Origin: Deltaproteobacteria bacterium
GTDB taxonomy: Bacteria > Desulfobacterota > GWC2-55-46
Assembly: GCA_016234955.1 (NCBI GenBank)
Contig: JACRNN010000209.1
Coordinates: forward strand, 1-15,713
Reading direction: 5' to 3'
Length of the DNA stretch: 15,713 bases
Below the pieces are notes generated by a model, which saw nothing but the letters and a program-made list of their open reading frames with translations, did not search any database and was not told the DNA's origin. The position numbers and the translations under genes were made by a program. This document shows, piece by piece, positions 1-7,009 of the stretch; positions within the stretch are counted from its first letter, which is position 1; every line of letters begins with the position of its first letter.

Positions 1-489
1 GCTTGTCAGGTAAGTCCCTATGGCGAAGACGTCGAACGTAATCGGGGACAAAAAGCTCGTCCACAGCCTTCTATGGTTCGGATAGGGCAACGTCCAGTAT
101 ATATTCCACGGCCGCCCCATGTGCGTGGCCACAAAGAGCGAGACAATCACAAGGGCAAAGAGCGTCATGGTCTCGGCGCCTCTCGCTATAGCCCTCCTCC
201 ACGGCGTCTTTGTTATGTAGAGCATGGCTGATATAAGGGTTCCCGCATGCGCAATCCCGACCCAGAAGATGAAGTTGACGAGATAAACCCCCCAAAGAAC
301 GGGGACATTCAGCCCCGTAACCCCCTGCCCTACGTATATCTGGTAAAACCACGGCATGAAAAAGAGCACAACCGCCGCCAAGCCCAAAATCCCGGCTATG
401 ACGTAGTATAGCGGTCCGGTCTTCGTCATGAAGGTTATGATGTCCCGGTTTACTTCCTTGTATGTGAACCTGACTTTACCTTCTTCCAT
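1..489 (-). CDS. NrfD/ActC/QrcD-like integral membrane quinone-binding subunit (N-terminal part)
   Basis: This is the first 163 residues of a polytopic membrane protein; the rest lies beyond the window. The ATG at 489 follows an AGGGGAG ribosome site by 8 nt and lies 19 nt after the iron-sulfur gene, so the two are co-transcribed. After a charged cytoplasmic start (MEEGKVRFTYKEVNRDI) come hydrophobic segments at about residues 27-48, 63-92 and 107-122. The second contains WVGIAHAGTLISAMLYI, typical of the NrfD family that anchors alternative complex III, Qrc and polysulfide reductase and carries the quinone site. In this operon it would exchange electrons between the quinone pool and the periplasmic Fe-S, MopB and cytochrome subunits. 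Confident at family level. Whether it is ActC or QrcD depends on downstream genes (actD/E/F) that are not visible here. Confidence 0.88.
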   Translation of the reverse strand, partial: MEEGKVRFTYKEVNRDIITFMTKTGPLYYVIAGILGLAAVVLFFMPWFYQIYVGQGVTGLNVPVLWGVYLVNFIFWVGIAHAGTLISAMLYITKTPWRRAIARGAETMTLFALVIVSLFVATHMGRPWNIYWTLPYPNHRRLWTSFLSPITFDVFAIGTYLTS

Positions 490-508
490 CTTCCAGTCTC
501 CCCTGCGC

Positions 509-1306
509 TTAAGACTCTTTATGACCCTCTCCGCCAGCGGCGGGACCCTCATCCATGACTCTCTTGAGATATATGACGGACGGGGCGGTATTAAGTTCCT
601 CGAGCAATCTATATTGTCTCGAACTGCGCGAAAGCTTCGATACCCGGCTCTCCGGGTCGTTCAGGTCCCCGAATGTGAGCGCGCCGGTCGGGCACGACTG
701 GACGCAGGCGGGCTGAATCTCGCCGTCGCGTATGCTCCTTTTTTCGTCCTTGGCCTTGTCCTTTGCGGCCCGTATCCTCTGGATGCAGAAGGTGCACTTT
801 TCCATCACGCCCATCTCCCTTACGGTTAAATCCGGGTTCAACTGCTCATCAAGGGGTTTGTCCCATTTATACGTGAACCAGTTGAAACGCCGGACGTCGT
901 AAGGGCAGTATGTGGCGCAGGTGAACGTCCCCACGCAGCGATTGTAGACTTGAACGTTCAGGCCGTCCTGGTTGTGGTAGGTGGCATACACGGGGCAACC
1001 TAATTCGCATGGGGCGCTGTTGCACTGCTGGCACATGATCGGTATGAACTTGACCTTTACGTTGGGGTACTCCCCTTCCACGTATTTCTCTATCCTTATC
1101 CAGCTCATGGCCCTGGCCTTTGCGCATTCAGCCTCCCCGACTGTCGGGGTGTTGTTTTCGGAGCGGCAGGCGACTACGCAGGCGCCGCACCCGTTGCATC
1201 TGTCGAGATCAACCACCATAGTCCAGCGGTAGTCGTATTTCTTATAGTAACCGGGCACCCGGTAGGTCGTTAATTTATCGGTGATCCGCTTTAAGATGCC
1301 GTCCAC
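509..1306 (-). CDS. Four-cluster iron-sulfur subunit of an ACIII/Qrc-type complex (ActB2/QrcC-like)
   Basis: A 265-residue electron-transfer protein of the DmsB/NrfC/HybA type. It starts with GTG at 1306, set by an AGGAGG site 8 nt upstream. Cysteine groups are C37/C40/C43/C47, C92/C95/C100/C104, C124/C130/C134 and C171/C174 with C201/C205. In the third group the usual CxxC second cysteine is Thr127 (CVGT...), the pattern associated with a [3Fe-4S] cluster in ActB and QrcC. The protein would therefore carry three [4Fe-4S] and one [3Fe-4S] clusters. In classical alternative complex III this domain is fused to the C-terminus of ActB; here it is a separate gene, as in Qrc. No signal peptide is visible, so export would be as a passenger of the Tat-targeted MopB partner (inference). 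The 132-nt gap before this gene is unusually long for the operon and holds an interspersed repeat. Confidence 0.9.
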   Translation of the reverse strand: MDGILKRITDKLTTYRVPGYYKKYDYRWTMVVDLDRCNGCGACVVACRSENNTPTVGEAECAKARAMSWIRIEKYVEGEYPNVKVKFIPIMCQQCNSAPCELGCPVYATYHNQDGLNVQVYNRCVGTFTCATYCPYDVRRFNWFTYKWDKPLDEQLNPDLTVREMGVMEKCTFCIQRIRAAKDKAKDEKRSIRDGEIQPACVQSCPTGALTFGDLNDPESRVSKLSRSSRQYRLLEELNTAPSVIYLKRVMDEGPAAGGEGHKES

Positions 1307-1324
1307 TTATACAGCCTCCTTTTC

Positions 1325-1432
1325 GTGAACATACGCAGCGAGCAAGCTACGGGGTCAAGCGAGCGAATAGGAATAGATACTTCCTTTAATATGCCGAAGA
1401 TTCCCCGCGGCTTAGGCATAGGGGAATCTTCA
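1325..1432 (+). repeat. Interspersed repeat, copy 1 (inside the respiratory operon)
   Basis: Positions 1351-1386 are identical over 36 nt to 14403-14438, and 1395-1413 are identical over 19 nt to 14445-14463, with good similarity between and around them. The right part forms a perfect 11-bp hairpin, GAAGATTCCCC (1396-1406) with GGGGAATCTTC (1421-1431). The element fills the 132-nt gap between the MopB and Fe-S genes, on the strand opposite to their transcription. Confidence 0.85.
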
Positions 1433-1438
1433 ATACCC

Positions 1439-3676
1439 CTACGCATCTCCCGTTTTTTTTCCGGACTCTTTGGGAGATACGGTACGGACTATTTCCCTTC
1501 CAAGCTCCTTTGTCGAGCCTTCCATCTTTACGAATTTCCCCGCGGCTCCTATCCGCGCTATCCTGACCCGCGTGGAATTGAGCGCCAGTTCGCCGGACCT
1601 CTTATCTTCCTTCGCAGGCAGTATGTCCATGGGGTTGACGCCCCGTCCCTTTGCGTATCTCCCATACGCGCTGTGTCCCTGGCCTATCGGTACGGCGACC
1701 GTATCCGGTCTTATCCCCGGATAGAGGTAGACCGGAAGTTCTACTCTTCCTAAGGGCGATTCAACGCTTGCGACATCTCCTTCCGCCAGACCGAGCTTAG
1801 CGGCCGTCTTTGGGTTTATCTCGATCCAGCTCCCCCATACGACCGAGGTCATGGGATCCGGGGTCTCCTGAAGCCACGGAAGGTTCGCGCCGCTTCCGTC
1901 GCGGTAACCCGCATGAGGATAGAGCATGAGATAGAACGGGTAGTCTTTTTCCGCGCCCTCGAATCCGGGAATGACGTCCTGGACATGTGCCGCAACGCGT
2001 CCCACCGACACCTGGAGGCCCTTTTTCCCCTCCTCCCCGGACCTCCACCACCCGCCATTTTCAAGTACTTTTTCCCAGAATCCATCGAACGCCGGGGCGG
2101 ACGCGGACATTTCCCTGTTGGCCGTATACATCTGCTTCCACGACTCCTTAAGGTACTCCGCAAAGGAACTCCACTCGGGGTTTGCCCCCCCGGCCTTAAG
2201 CAGGGCAAGCACTATGTCACCGGCGCCCCTGGTGTTATAGACCGGACTTACGGCCGGCTGCATCAGCGTATAGACTGGGTATCCTACGGAGGGGTGAGCG
2301 AAATCATCCCCCCAGTCCTCAAAAGAGGTGTGTGAAGGCAGGACAAGGTCAGCGAGCGCCGTTGTTTCGTCCATATGGCTCGACAGGCTCACGACGAACG
2401 GGATATTACGGACCGCCTCTTCGGCGCCTAAGGCCTTTGGGGTTGTAAATACGGGGTTTGTGTTGCATACGATAAGCGTCTTTACCCTGCCTGCCCTGGC
2501 GCTATCAACGAATGAGGTTATGGTATTCTTGAAATCGACCGTTGCGGAGGGGTCCTCCGGGTTGGCCGCGACCCCGCCCTTTATCCCGATATTCCCGGCG
2601 AGGTGATTCAGTATATTCACGGCAACAAGCCCTGAGATGCCGCCGCTGTATGATGCGACATTATCGCCCCCCATGGCAAGGCTCGGTCTGGTTTGGGCAA
2701 ATTCCCTCGCAAGCCTTCGGATAGTCTCCTCGCTTACTTCGGTCATTCGGGAAACGGCCGCGGGGCGGTATTTATTCAGAAACGCGCTCCATCCGGAGGA
2801 ATCCAGAGCCTTGTAATGGCCGTTTCTTACGATTTCGTGCGCCATAGAGAGGGCGAGGAGGCCCTCTGTCCCGGGCTTTACCGGCACCCACTCATCGGCG
2901 TTCGCCCCTGTAAGGCTCATCCGGGGCTCGACAGATACGAGTTTCCCCCTTACTTCCCCTCCCTGGCGCATCTGGCCGTAGCCGTAGCTGAAATTTACAG
3001 GGGAGAGCCACGCGGTCGAAAAATCCGCGCCGAATGAGATCAGATACTTCGTGTTCTCTATATCATAGTGCGGAATCGTGGCCGCGCCCATAGATGCGCG
3101 GTTCGCAAAGAGCAGGTTTCTGTTCTGGAAAAGTTCATACTGGATGTAATTAGGGGATTTGTACGTGGCCATGAACTTCTTTAAAAGGGCGTTCAGATGA
3201 CCGCGGGCCGGAGCCGTCAGAAAATAAAGCCCTGCTCCCTTGCCGCCCTTTGAAATATCCGAAAGATTTCTGCTTAAGATGGACAATCCCTCTTTCCAGG
3301 AGATTTCGGTGAAGCTTCCGCTTCCCTTCCCGCCGTTCCTTTTGAGCGGCCCCCTGATCCTGTCAGGATTATAGAGGGCCTGCACCGCGGCCTGCCCCCT
3401 CGCGCAGAGTTTCCCCCTGCTTATCGGGTGGAGGGGGTTGCCCTCGACCTTCTTCGCCCTCCCCTCGAGAACCCTCACTAAAACCCCGCAACCGGCGCCG
3501 CACTGCGTACAGAGACTCGCATACCAGTTGGCAACCCCGGGAATGACGTCCTCGGGAGGGATGACATAAGGGATCAGTTCCGCGCCCGGCGCCTTCGTGG
3601 CTTGCTTGAAGACGTATCCGATGCCGAACCCGGCCCCCCCTACGCCCAGATATTTTAGAAAATTTCTGCGTTTCAT
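1439..3676 (-). CDS. Molybdopterin-oxidoreductase-family (MopB) subunit, ActB1/QrcB-like, Tat-exported
   Basis: A 745-residue protein with a twin-arginine leader (KRRNFLKYLGVGGAGFGIG, residues 2-20) directing folded export. An N-terminal cluster motif C56xxC59xxxC63x27C91 should bind one [4Fe-4S] cluster, as in Psr/Fdh-type enzymes. In the region where catalytic relatives have a Cys/Ser/Sec/Asp metal ligand, the sequence reads NRASMGAATIPHYDIENT followed by SFGADF and WLSPV. This closely resembles ActB/QrcB proteins, which are known to lack molybdenum. The C-terminal MopB fold (about 630-710) is complete. The most likely role is structural or electron-relay in a quinone-linked membrane complex, not oxide reduction. 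Its start is 31 nt after the cytochrome stop, and no clear Shine-Dalgarno site is seen. The family call is secure; the ActB1 versus QrcB label is not. Confidence 0.9.
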   Translation of the reverse strand: MKRRNFLKYLGVGGAGFGIGYVFKQATKAPGAELIPYVIPPEDVIPGVANWYASLCTQCGAGCGVLVRVLEGRAKKVEGNPLHPISRGKLCARGQAAVQALYNPDRIRGPLKRNGGKGSGSFTEISWKEGLSILSRNLSDISKGGKGAGLYFLTAPARGHLNALLKKFMATYKSPNYIQYELFQNRNLLFANRASMGAATIPHYDIENTKYLISFGADFSTAWLSPVNFSYGYGQMRQGGEVRGKLVSVEPRMSLTGANADEWVPVKPGTEGLLALSMAHEIVRNGHYKALDSSGWSAFLNKYRPAAVSRMTEVSEETIRRLAREFAQTRPSLAMGGDNVASYSGGISGLVAVNILNHLAGNIGIKGGVAANPEDPSATVDFKNTITSFVDSARAGRVKTLIVCNTNPVFTTPKALGAEEAVRNIPFVVSLSSHMDETTALADLVLPSHTSFEDWGDDFAHPSVGYPVYTLMQPAVSPVYNTRGAGDIVLALLKAGGANPEWSSFAEYLKESWKQMYTANREMSASAPAFDGFWEKVLENGGWWRSGEEGKKGLQVSVGRVAAHVQDVIPGFEGAEKDYPFYLMLYPHAGYRDGSGANLPWLQETPDPMTSVVWGSWIEINPKTAAKLGLAEGDVASVESPLGRVELPVYLYPGIRPDTVAVPIGQGHSAYGRYAKGRGVNPMDILPAKEDKRSGELALNSTRVRIARIGAAGKFVKMEGSTKELGREIVRTVSPKESGKKTGDA

Positions 3677-3707
3677 TGTTTAAGTCGGGATTTTTTATAA
3701 CCCTGAT

Positions 3708-4220
3708 TCATTTATGACACGTCCAGCAATCGCGCCCGTTTTTAACCTCTTTTTTCGTATGGCAACTTATGCACCAGCCCATCGTAAGAGGAGATACTCG
3801 CGTAATCCTCTTCATCGAGGCGACGTCGCCATGGCACTGCTGGCATTGCAGCCCCGCCTTAACGTGCCTTTTGTGCGGAAAATAGACATGGTCGGGAAGG
3901 TTATGCACCTTTACCCAGGGTATCGGCTCCTTCCTGTTCCAATAAGAAGTGACTTCTTTTATAAGGGGAGAATCGGTCTTTACGACCTTGTGGCAACCCA
4001 TGCACTTTTCTACGCTGGGAACCCCGGAAACCCTGCTCTTTTCGGCGTATATGTGGCAATACATGCATGGAATTTTGTTGTCTCCCGCATGTATCTTATG
4101 GCTGAAGTCTATAGGCTGGACCGGACTTCTATCCGCGTACAGGTCGTTCACTACATAGCCGATGTACAAGGCGAACAGTCCTATTACGATGTATAAGAAG
4201 TATGAGAAAAACTTTTTCAT
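3708..4220 (-). CDS. Pentaheme c-type cytochrome, membrane-anchored (ActA/QrcA-like)
   Basis: A 170-residue periplasmic cytochrome. Residues 7-26 form one hydrophobic segment that is probably an uncleaved membrane anchor. Five CXXCH heme-attachment motifs occur at 52-56, 73-77, 126-130, 150-154 and 165-169, with extra histidines (H41, H44, H106, H111, H116, H119) available as distal ligands. Five hemes match ActA of alternative complex III; QrcA of Desulfovibrio is reported as hexaheme. It is the first gene of the operon and would hand electrons between soluble periplasmic cytochromes and the Fe-S/MopB subunits. The promoter at 4456-4484 gives a leader of about 230 nt. There is no evident Shine-Dalgarno site before the ATG at 4220, but the anchor and first heme motif fit this start. 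Confidence 0.9.
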   Translation of the reverse strand: MKKFFSYFLYIVIGLFALYIGYVVNDLYADRSPVQPIDFSHKIHAGDNKIPCMYCHIYAEKSRVSGVPSVEKCMGCHKVVKTDSPLIKEVTSYWNRKEPIPWVKVHNLPDHVYFPHKRHVKAGLQCQQCHGDVASMKRITRVSPLTMGWCISCHTKKEVKNGRDCWTCHK

Positions 4221-4283
4221 GGCCCGTGTAGGATTGTTTTGTTTTCCGCAAGGGTTCTCGGCCGTCAGCCGCTTAAATCAAAA

Positions 4284-4297
4284 GCACAACGTTGTGC
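4284..4297. promoter_or_regulatory. 14-bp perfect palindrome in the cytochrome operon leader
   Basis: GCACAACGTTGTGC is exactly self-complementary and lies 64 nt upstream of the cytochrome start, inside the predicted leader. It could be an operator for a dimeric regulator or a small RNA hairpin. No known regulator consensus was recognised. Confidence 0.3.
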
Positions 4298-4455
4298 CGA
4301 ATACCTTGTAAAACAGGAAGAAGAGTGCATGCCGCTCCGATGTCTTTGTCGGCGGCGTCAAGCATGTGAAAAACAGCGCCCGCATCGCTCTTTGTACGGC
4401 AAAAGACGGGGCCAAAACGAATGTAATATAAAAATCGTAACTTGGACGGTAAACG

Positions 4456-4484
4456 ATATTAGTACAATTATTTTTTCTTGTCAA
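4456..4484 (-). promoter_or_regulatory. Sigma70-type promoter of the respiratory operon
   Basis: On the minus strand TTGACA (4484-4479) and TAATAT (4461-4456) are separated by 17 nt, in an AT-rich stretch. This is close to a textbook housekeeping promoter. Transcription would start near 4449 and run into the cytochrome gene at 4220. The rest of the 4221-4592 divergent region holds no convincing gene: the short ORFs in it have no family features. Confidence 0.7.
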
Positions 4485-4574
4485 GCAGAGAAATTATTTT
4501 TTTAAAAATTCAGGTTTTTCCTTCGGCGGTTGTCGCCGGCTTGCCTTTTTGGTGTAAGTAACGGGGAGATTCCA

Positions 4575-4590
4575 TGCTATAATTTTCATC
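4575..4590 (+). promoter_or_regulatory. Extended -10 promoter of the rqcH-yhcC-pepM29 genes, predicting a near-leaderless mRNA
   Basis: TGCTATAAT (4575-4583) is a perfect extended -10 element (TGN plus TATAAT). The -35 position is weak (about TAAGTA at 4555-4560), as tolerated by extended -10 promoters. The expected start site is near 4590, only about 3 nt before the ATG at 4593. No Shine-Dalgarno sequence precedes that ATG. Confidence 0.55.
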
Positions 4591-4592
4591 TT

Positions 4593-6065
4593 ATGAGGCC
4601 GTCGGTCATCGGACATATAGCGGTCGAGCTCAATGAGAGGCTCTCCGGAGGGGTCGTCTCAAAGGTCCACCAGATGGACGAGCGGAACGTCCTCTTGAAG
4701 ATATTCTCAAGAGGCTCTCAGGAGAGCCTCATAATCTCCGCCCATCCGAGGTTCGCGCGCATCCACCTTACAGCCGAGGAGTTCACGAACCCCCCTGCGC
4801 CGTTGAGGTTCTGCGCCTATCTGAGGAGCAGGATAACGGGCGCGAGGATAGCCGGGTTTGCCCAGGTCGACGATGAGAAGATAGTGAACATAGCCTTGAG
4901 CAAGCTCGATGACGGCGCACTGGAGCCCTTCACCATCGTTGCCGAGCTCACCGGCAAATCGAGCAACATCATACTCATAGACGGCGACGGTATCGTCCTT
5001 GACGCCCTCAGGCGATTCGATACCGAGGACGCCTTGAGGGCCGTTGTACCGGGGTTGCGGCTCGCCCCCCTGCCGCCGGCCCAGTTGCACCGTGAGGAAG
5101 AGGACGAGATAGGGAAGGAGCCCTCCATCTCCTGGAACGAGGCCGTTGACCGCCACTACTCCTATCTCATCAGAAAGGACGGGGTGGAACTGGAGAGGAA
5201 CAGGCTCAGGAGGGCCGTGAACGAGGCGCGGAAAAAGGCCGGCAGGAAGCTTGAGAACCTCCGCGGCGACTGGAAAAAGGCGGAGGAGGGGATGGAGTTC
5301 TACAGGCGGGGGGATCTCCTTGCCACGAACCTCCACCGCGTCAAAAGGGGCATGGAGGAGGTGGTTGTCGAGGACTACGCCAAGCTCCCCTCCGAAAGGG
5401 TGAGGATACCGCTTGACGCGAGGCTGACCCCCCAAGAGAACGTCCAGAGGTGCTTTAAGAGGGCGAAGAAGGCGAAAAAGGCGATAGAGCTTCTGAGGGA
5501 GCGGGTCCCGGAGGTCGAAAAGGAGCTTGAGTATACGGGCGAGCTCCTCTACGGGGTCGAGGAGGCGGAGACAAAAGACGACCTCGACGGGCTCGCCGGC
5601 GAACTCATCGAGGCGGGCTATCTCAGGGAGGCTCCCATTACCTCCTTGATAAAGACCGCGCCGGGCAAGACGGAGCCTGTAAGGAGGACGGCCTCCTCCG
5701 AGGGCTTCGAGATACTCTGCGGCAAGAGCGGGGCGGGCAACGACCTCATAGTGAAAAGATATGCCAGGGACGACGACATCTGGCTCCATGCCTCAGGGGT
5801 GCCGGGGAGCCACGTCCTTATAAAGGTAGCGGGCAGGGCAAGGGAGCTCACCATGAGGACCATAGAGGAGGCGGCGTCTATAGCCGCGTGGCACAGCGGG
5901 AACCGCGGCGCAAAAAAGGCCGAGGTCATATATACGGAGGCGCGCCACGTCAGAAAGCCGAGGGGCGCAAAGCCGGGGATGGTTACGGTAAAGGAGTACA
6001 GGACGCTGATGGCGGAGCCGCAAGAGGGGGTGCATGAGGCCAAAGCGGGTTCCAGGAAGAGATAA
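4593..6065 (+). CDS. rqcH: RqcH/NFACT-family ribosome quality-control protein
   Basis: A 490-residue NFACT protein (Rqc2/NEMF/Tae2 family). Family members bind stalled 50S-peptidyl-tRNA complexes, recruit tRNA-Ala and add C-terminal alanine tails. The start is ATG 4593, because homology begins at MRPSVIGHIAVELNERLSGG; an in-frame ATG at 4530 would add 21 residues that do not look like the family. The NFACT-N domain occupies about 1-180, with SAHPRFARIHLT at 49-60. A charged, probably coiled-coil middle lies at about 190-345, and an NFACT-R domain at about 370-480 with DIWLHASGVPGSHV near 396. It is shorter than Gram-positive RqcH (about 570). At the position of the Asp-Arg pair needed for tRNA recruitment in characterised RqcH it has Glu95-Lys96. 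It heads a plus-strand run with the radical SAM gene 10 nt after its stop. Confidence 0.88.
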   Translation: MRPSVIGHIAVELNERLSGGVVSKVHQMDERNVLLKIFSRGSQESLIISAHPRFARIHLTAEEFTNPPAPLRFCAYLRSRITGARIAGFAQVDDEKIVNIALSKLDDGALEPFTIVAELTGKSSNIILIDGDGIVLDALRRFDTEDALRAVVPGLRLAPLPPAQLHREEEDEIGKEPSISWNEAVDRHYSYLIRKDGVELERNRLRRAVNEARKKAGRKLENLRGDWKKAEEGMEFYRRGDLLATNLHRVKRGMEEVVVEDYAKLPSERVRIPLDARLTPQENVQRCFKRAKKAKKAIELLRERVPEVEKELEYTGELLYGVEEAETKDDLDGLAGELIEAGYLREAPITSLIKTAPGKTEPVRRTASSEGFEILCGKSGAGNDLIVKRYARDDDIWLHASGVPGSHVLIKVAGRARELTMRTIEEAASIAAWHSGNRGAKKAEVIYTEARHVRKPRGAKPGMVTVKEYRTLMAEPQEGVHEAKAGSRKR

Positions 6066-6075
6066 CAGCGAGGCG

Positions 6076-6987
6076 ATGGAGAGACCCTACTACCCGCTAT
6101 CGGATTTTCTCAAGGCCCGCTTTGGGTGCAAGGTCTTCAAGGTCTCGGTGGACGCGGGCTTCACATGCCCGAACAGGGACGGCACAAGGGGATACGGCGG
6201 GTGCGTCTACTGCGACCCCTCGACCCTCGCGCCTCAGGGCTTCAGCGCGGGCATGGACGTATCGGCCCAGCTCGCTTCCGGGGCCGAGAAGGTCGGAAAG
6301 AGGCACAACGCCCAAAAGTTCATCGCATACTTCCAGGCAAATACCAACACCCACGCCGCTGTCGAGCGCCTGAGGGAGATATACTCCCACGTTAGCCGTC
6401 CGGAGTTCGTCGGCATAGCCGTATCGACCCGTCCCGATTGTCTTGGCAAGGACGTCCTCGACCTGCTATGCGAGTTGAAGGAGCAGACGCACCTCTGGCT
6501 TGAGCTTGGCCTGCAGACTGCCAACGACGCGACCCTCAGGCGCATTAACAGGGGACACACCGCCCTCGAATTCGATGATGCCCTCGGGCGCGCGCATGAG
6601 AGGGGGATAGAGGTCTGCGCCCACGTCATCATCGGCCTGCCGGGCGAGGGCAGGGACGACGTATTGAACACCATCGGCTTTCTGGCCTCCAAAAAGATCT
6701 GGGGCGTAAAGTTCCACCAGTTGCAGGTCATCAAAGGCACGGCGCTTGAACGGATGCACAGGGACGGCGAGGTAAAGGTCCTCGGACTTGAAGAGTACTC
6801 AGGGCTCGTGGTAGAATGCCTCGAAATGTTGCCGCGCTCTACCGTCATCCACAGGCTATGCGCAGAGACGCCGGGGCGCTTTCTTGTGGCGCCGCAATGG
6901 GGGGCGAACAAGTTCATGGTCATGGACAGGATTACATGCCTCATGGCCGGGAGACGCACCTTCCAGGGGGCGTTGGCAGGCTGTTGA
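6076..6987 (+). CDS. TIGR01212-family radical SAM protein (YhcC-like)
   Basis: A 303-residue radical S-adenosylmethionine protein. The iron-sulfur motif is C31-x11-C43-x2-C46 within FTCPNRDGTRGYGGCVYC, the spacing characteristic of the E. coli YhcC family. Other family landmarks are AYFQANTNT, STRPDCL, LWLELGLQT, RINRGH and VIIGLPGEG. The exact substrate of the family is not established to my knowledge. I prefer ATG 6076 (MERPYYPLSDFLK) because the family begins about here. An upstream in-frame ATG at 6034 has a GAGGGGG stretch just before it, would overlap rqcH by 32 nt and would add 14 unlike residues. The start is therefore uncertain and the family call is secure. The aminopeptidase start follows 22 nt after the stop, suggesting one operon. 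Confidence 0.88.
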   Translation: MERPYYPLSDFLKARFGCKVFKVSVDAGFTCPNRDGTRGYGGCVYCDPSTLAPQGFSAGMDVSAQLASGAEKVGKRHNAQKFIAYFQANTNTHAAVERLREIYSHVSRPEFVGIAVSTRPDCLGKDVLDLLCELKEQTHLWLELGLQTANDATLRRINRGHTALEFDDALGRAHERGIEVCAHVIIGLPGEGRDDVLNTIGFLASKKIWGVKFHQLQVIKGTALERMHRDGEVKVLGLEEYSGLVVECLEMLPRSTVIHRLCAETPGRFLVAPQWGANKFMVMDRITCLMAGRRTFQGALAGC

Positions 6988-7009
6988 AAAAATCCATAAA
7001 GGGGGTAAC

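Noticed and set aside
428..829. 133-codon plus-strand frame opposite the Fe-S and NrfD genes
   Set aside because: It overlaps the conserved cysteine-motif protein on the other strand and shows no domain.
4239..4505. Small ORFs in the divergent intergenic region, including a possible leader peptide on the minus strand near 4384
   Set aside because: No convincing ribosome site, lipobox or attenuator-like codon run; the longer minus frame begins inside the promoter.
4524..4550. Rho-independent terminator (CGGCG/CGCCG hairpin followed by TTTTT)
   Set aside because: The stem is only 5 bp, the T-run is displaced by several bases, and no plus-strand gene lies upstream to terminate.
4707..5789. 360-codon open frame on the minus strand opposite rqcH
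   Set aside because: It is antisense to a clearly conserved gene, has no family features, and is an artefact of GC-rich codon use.
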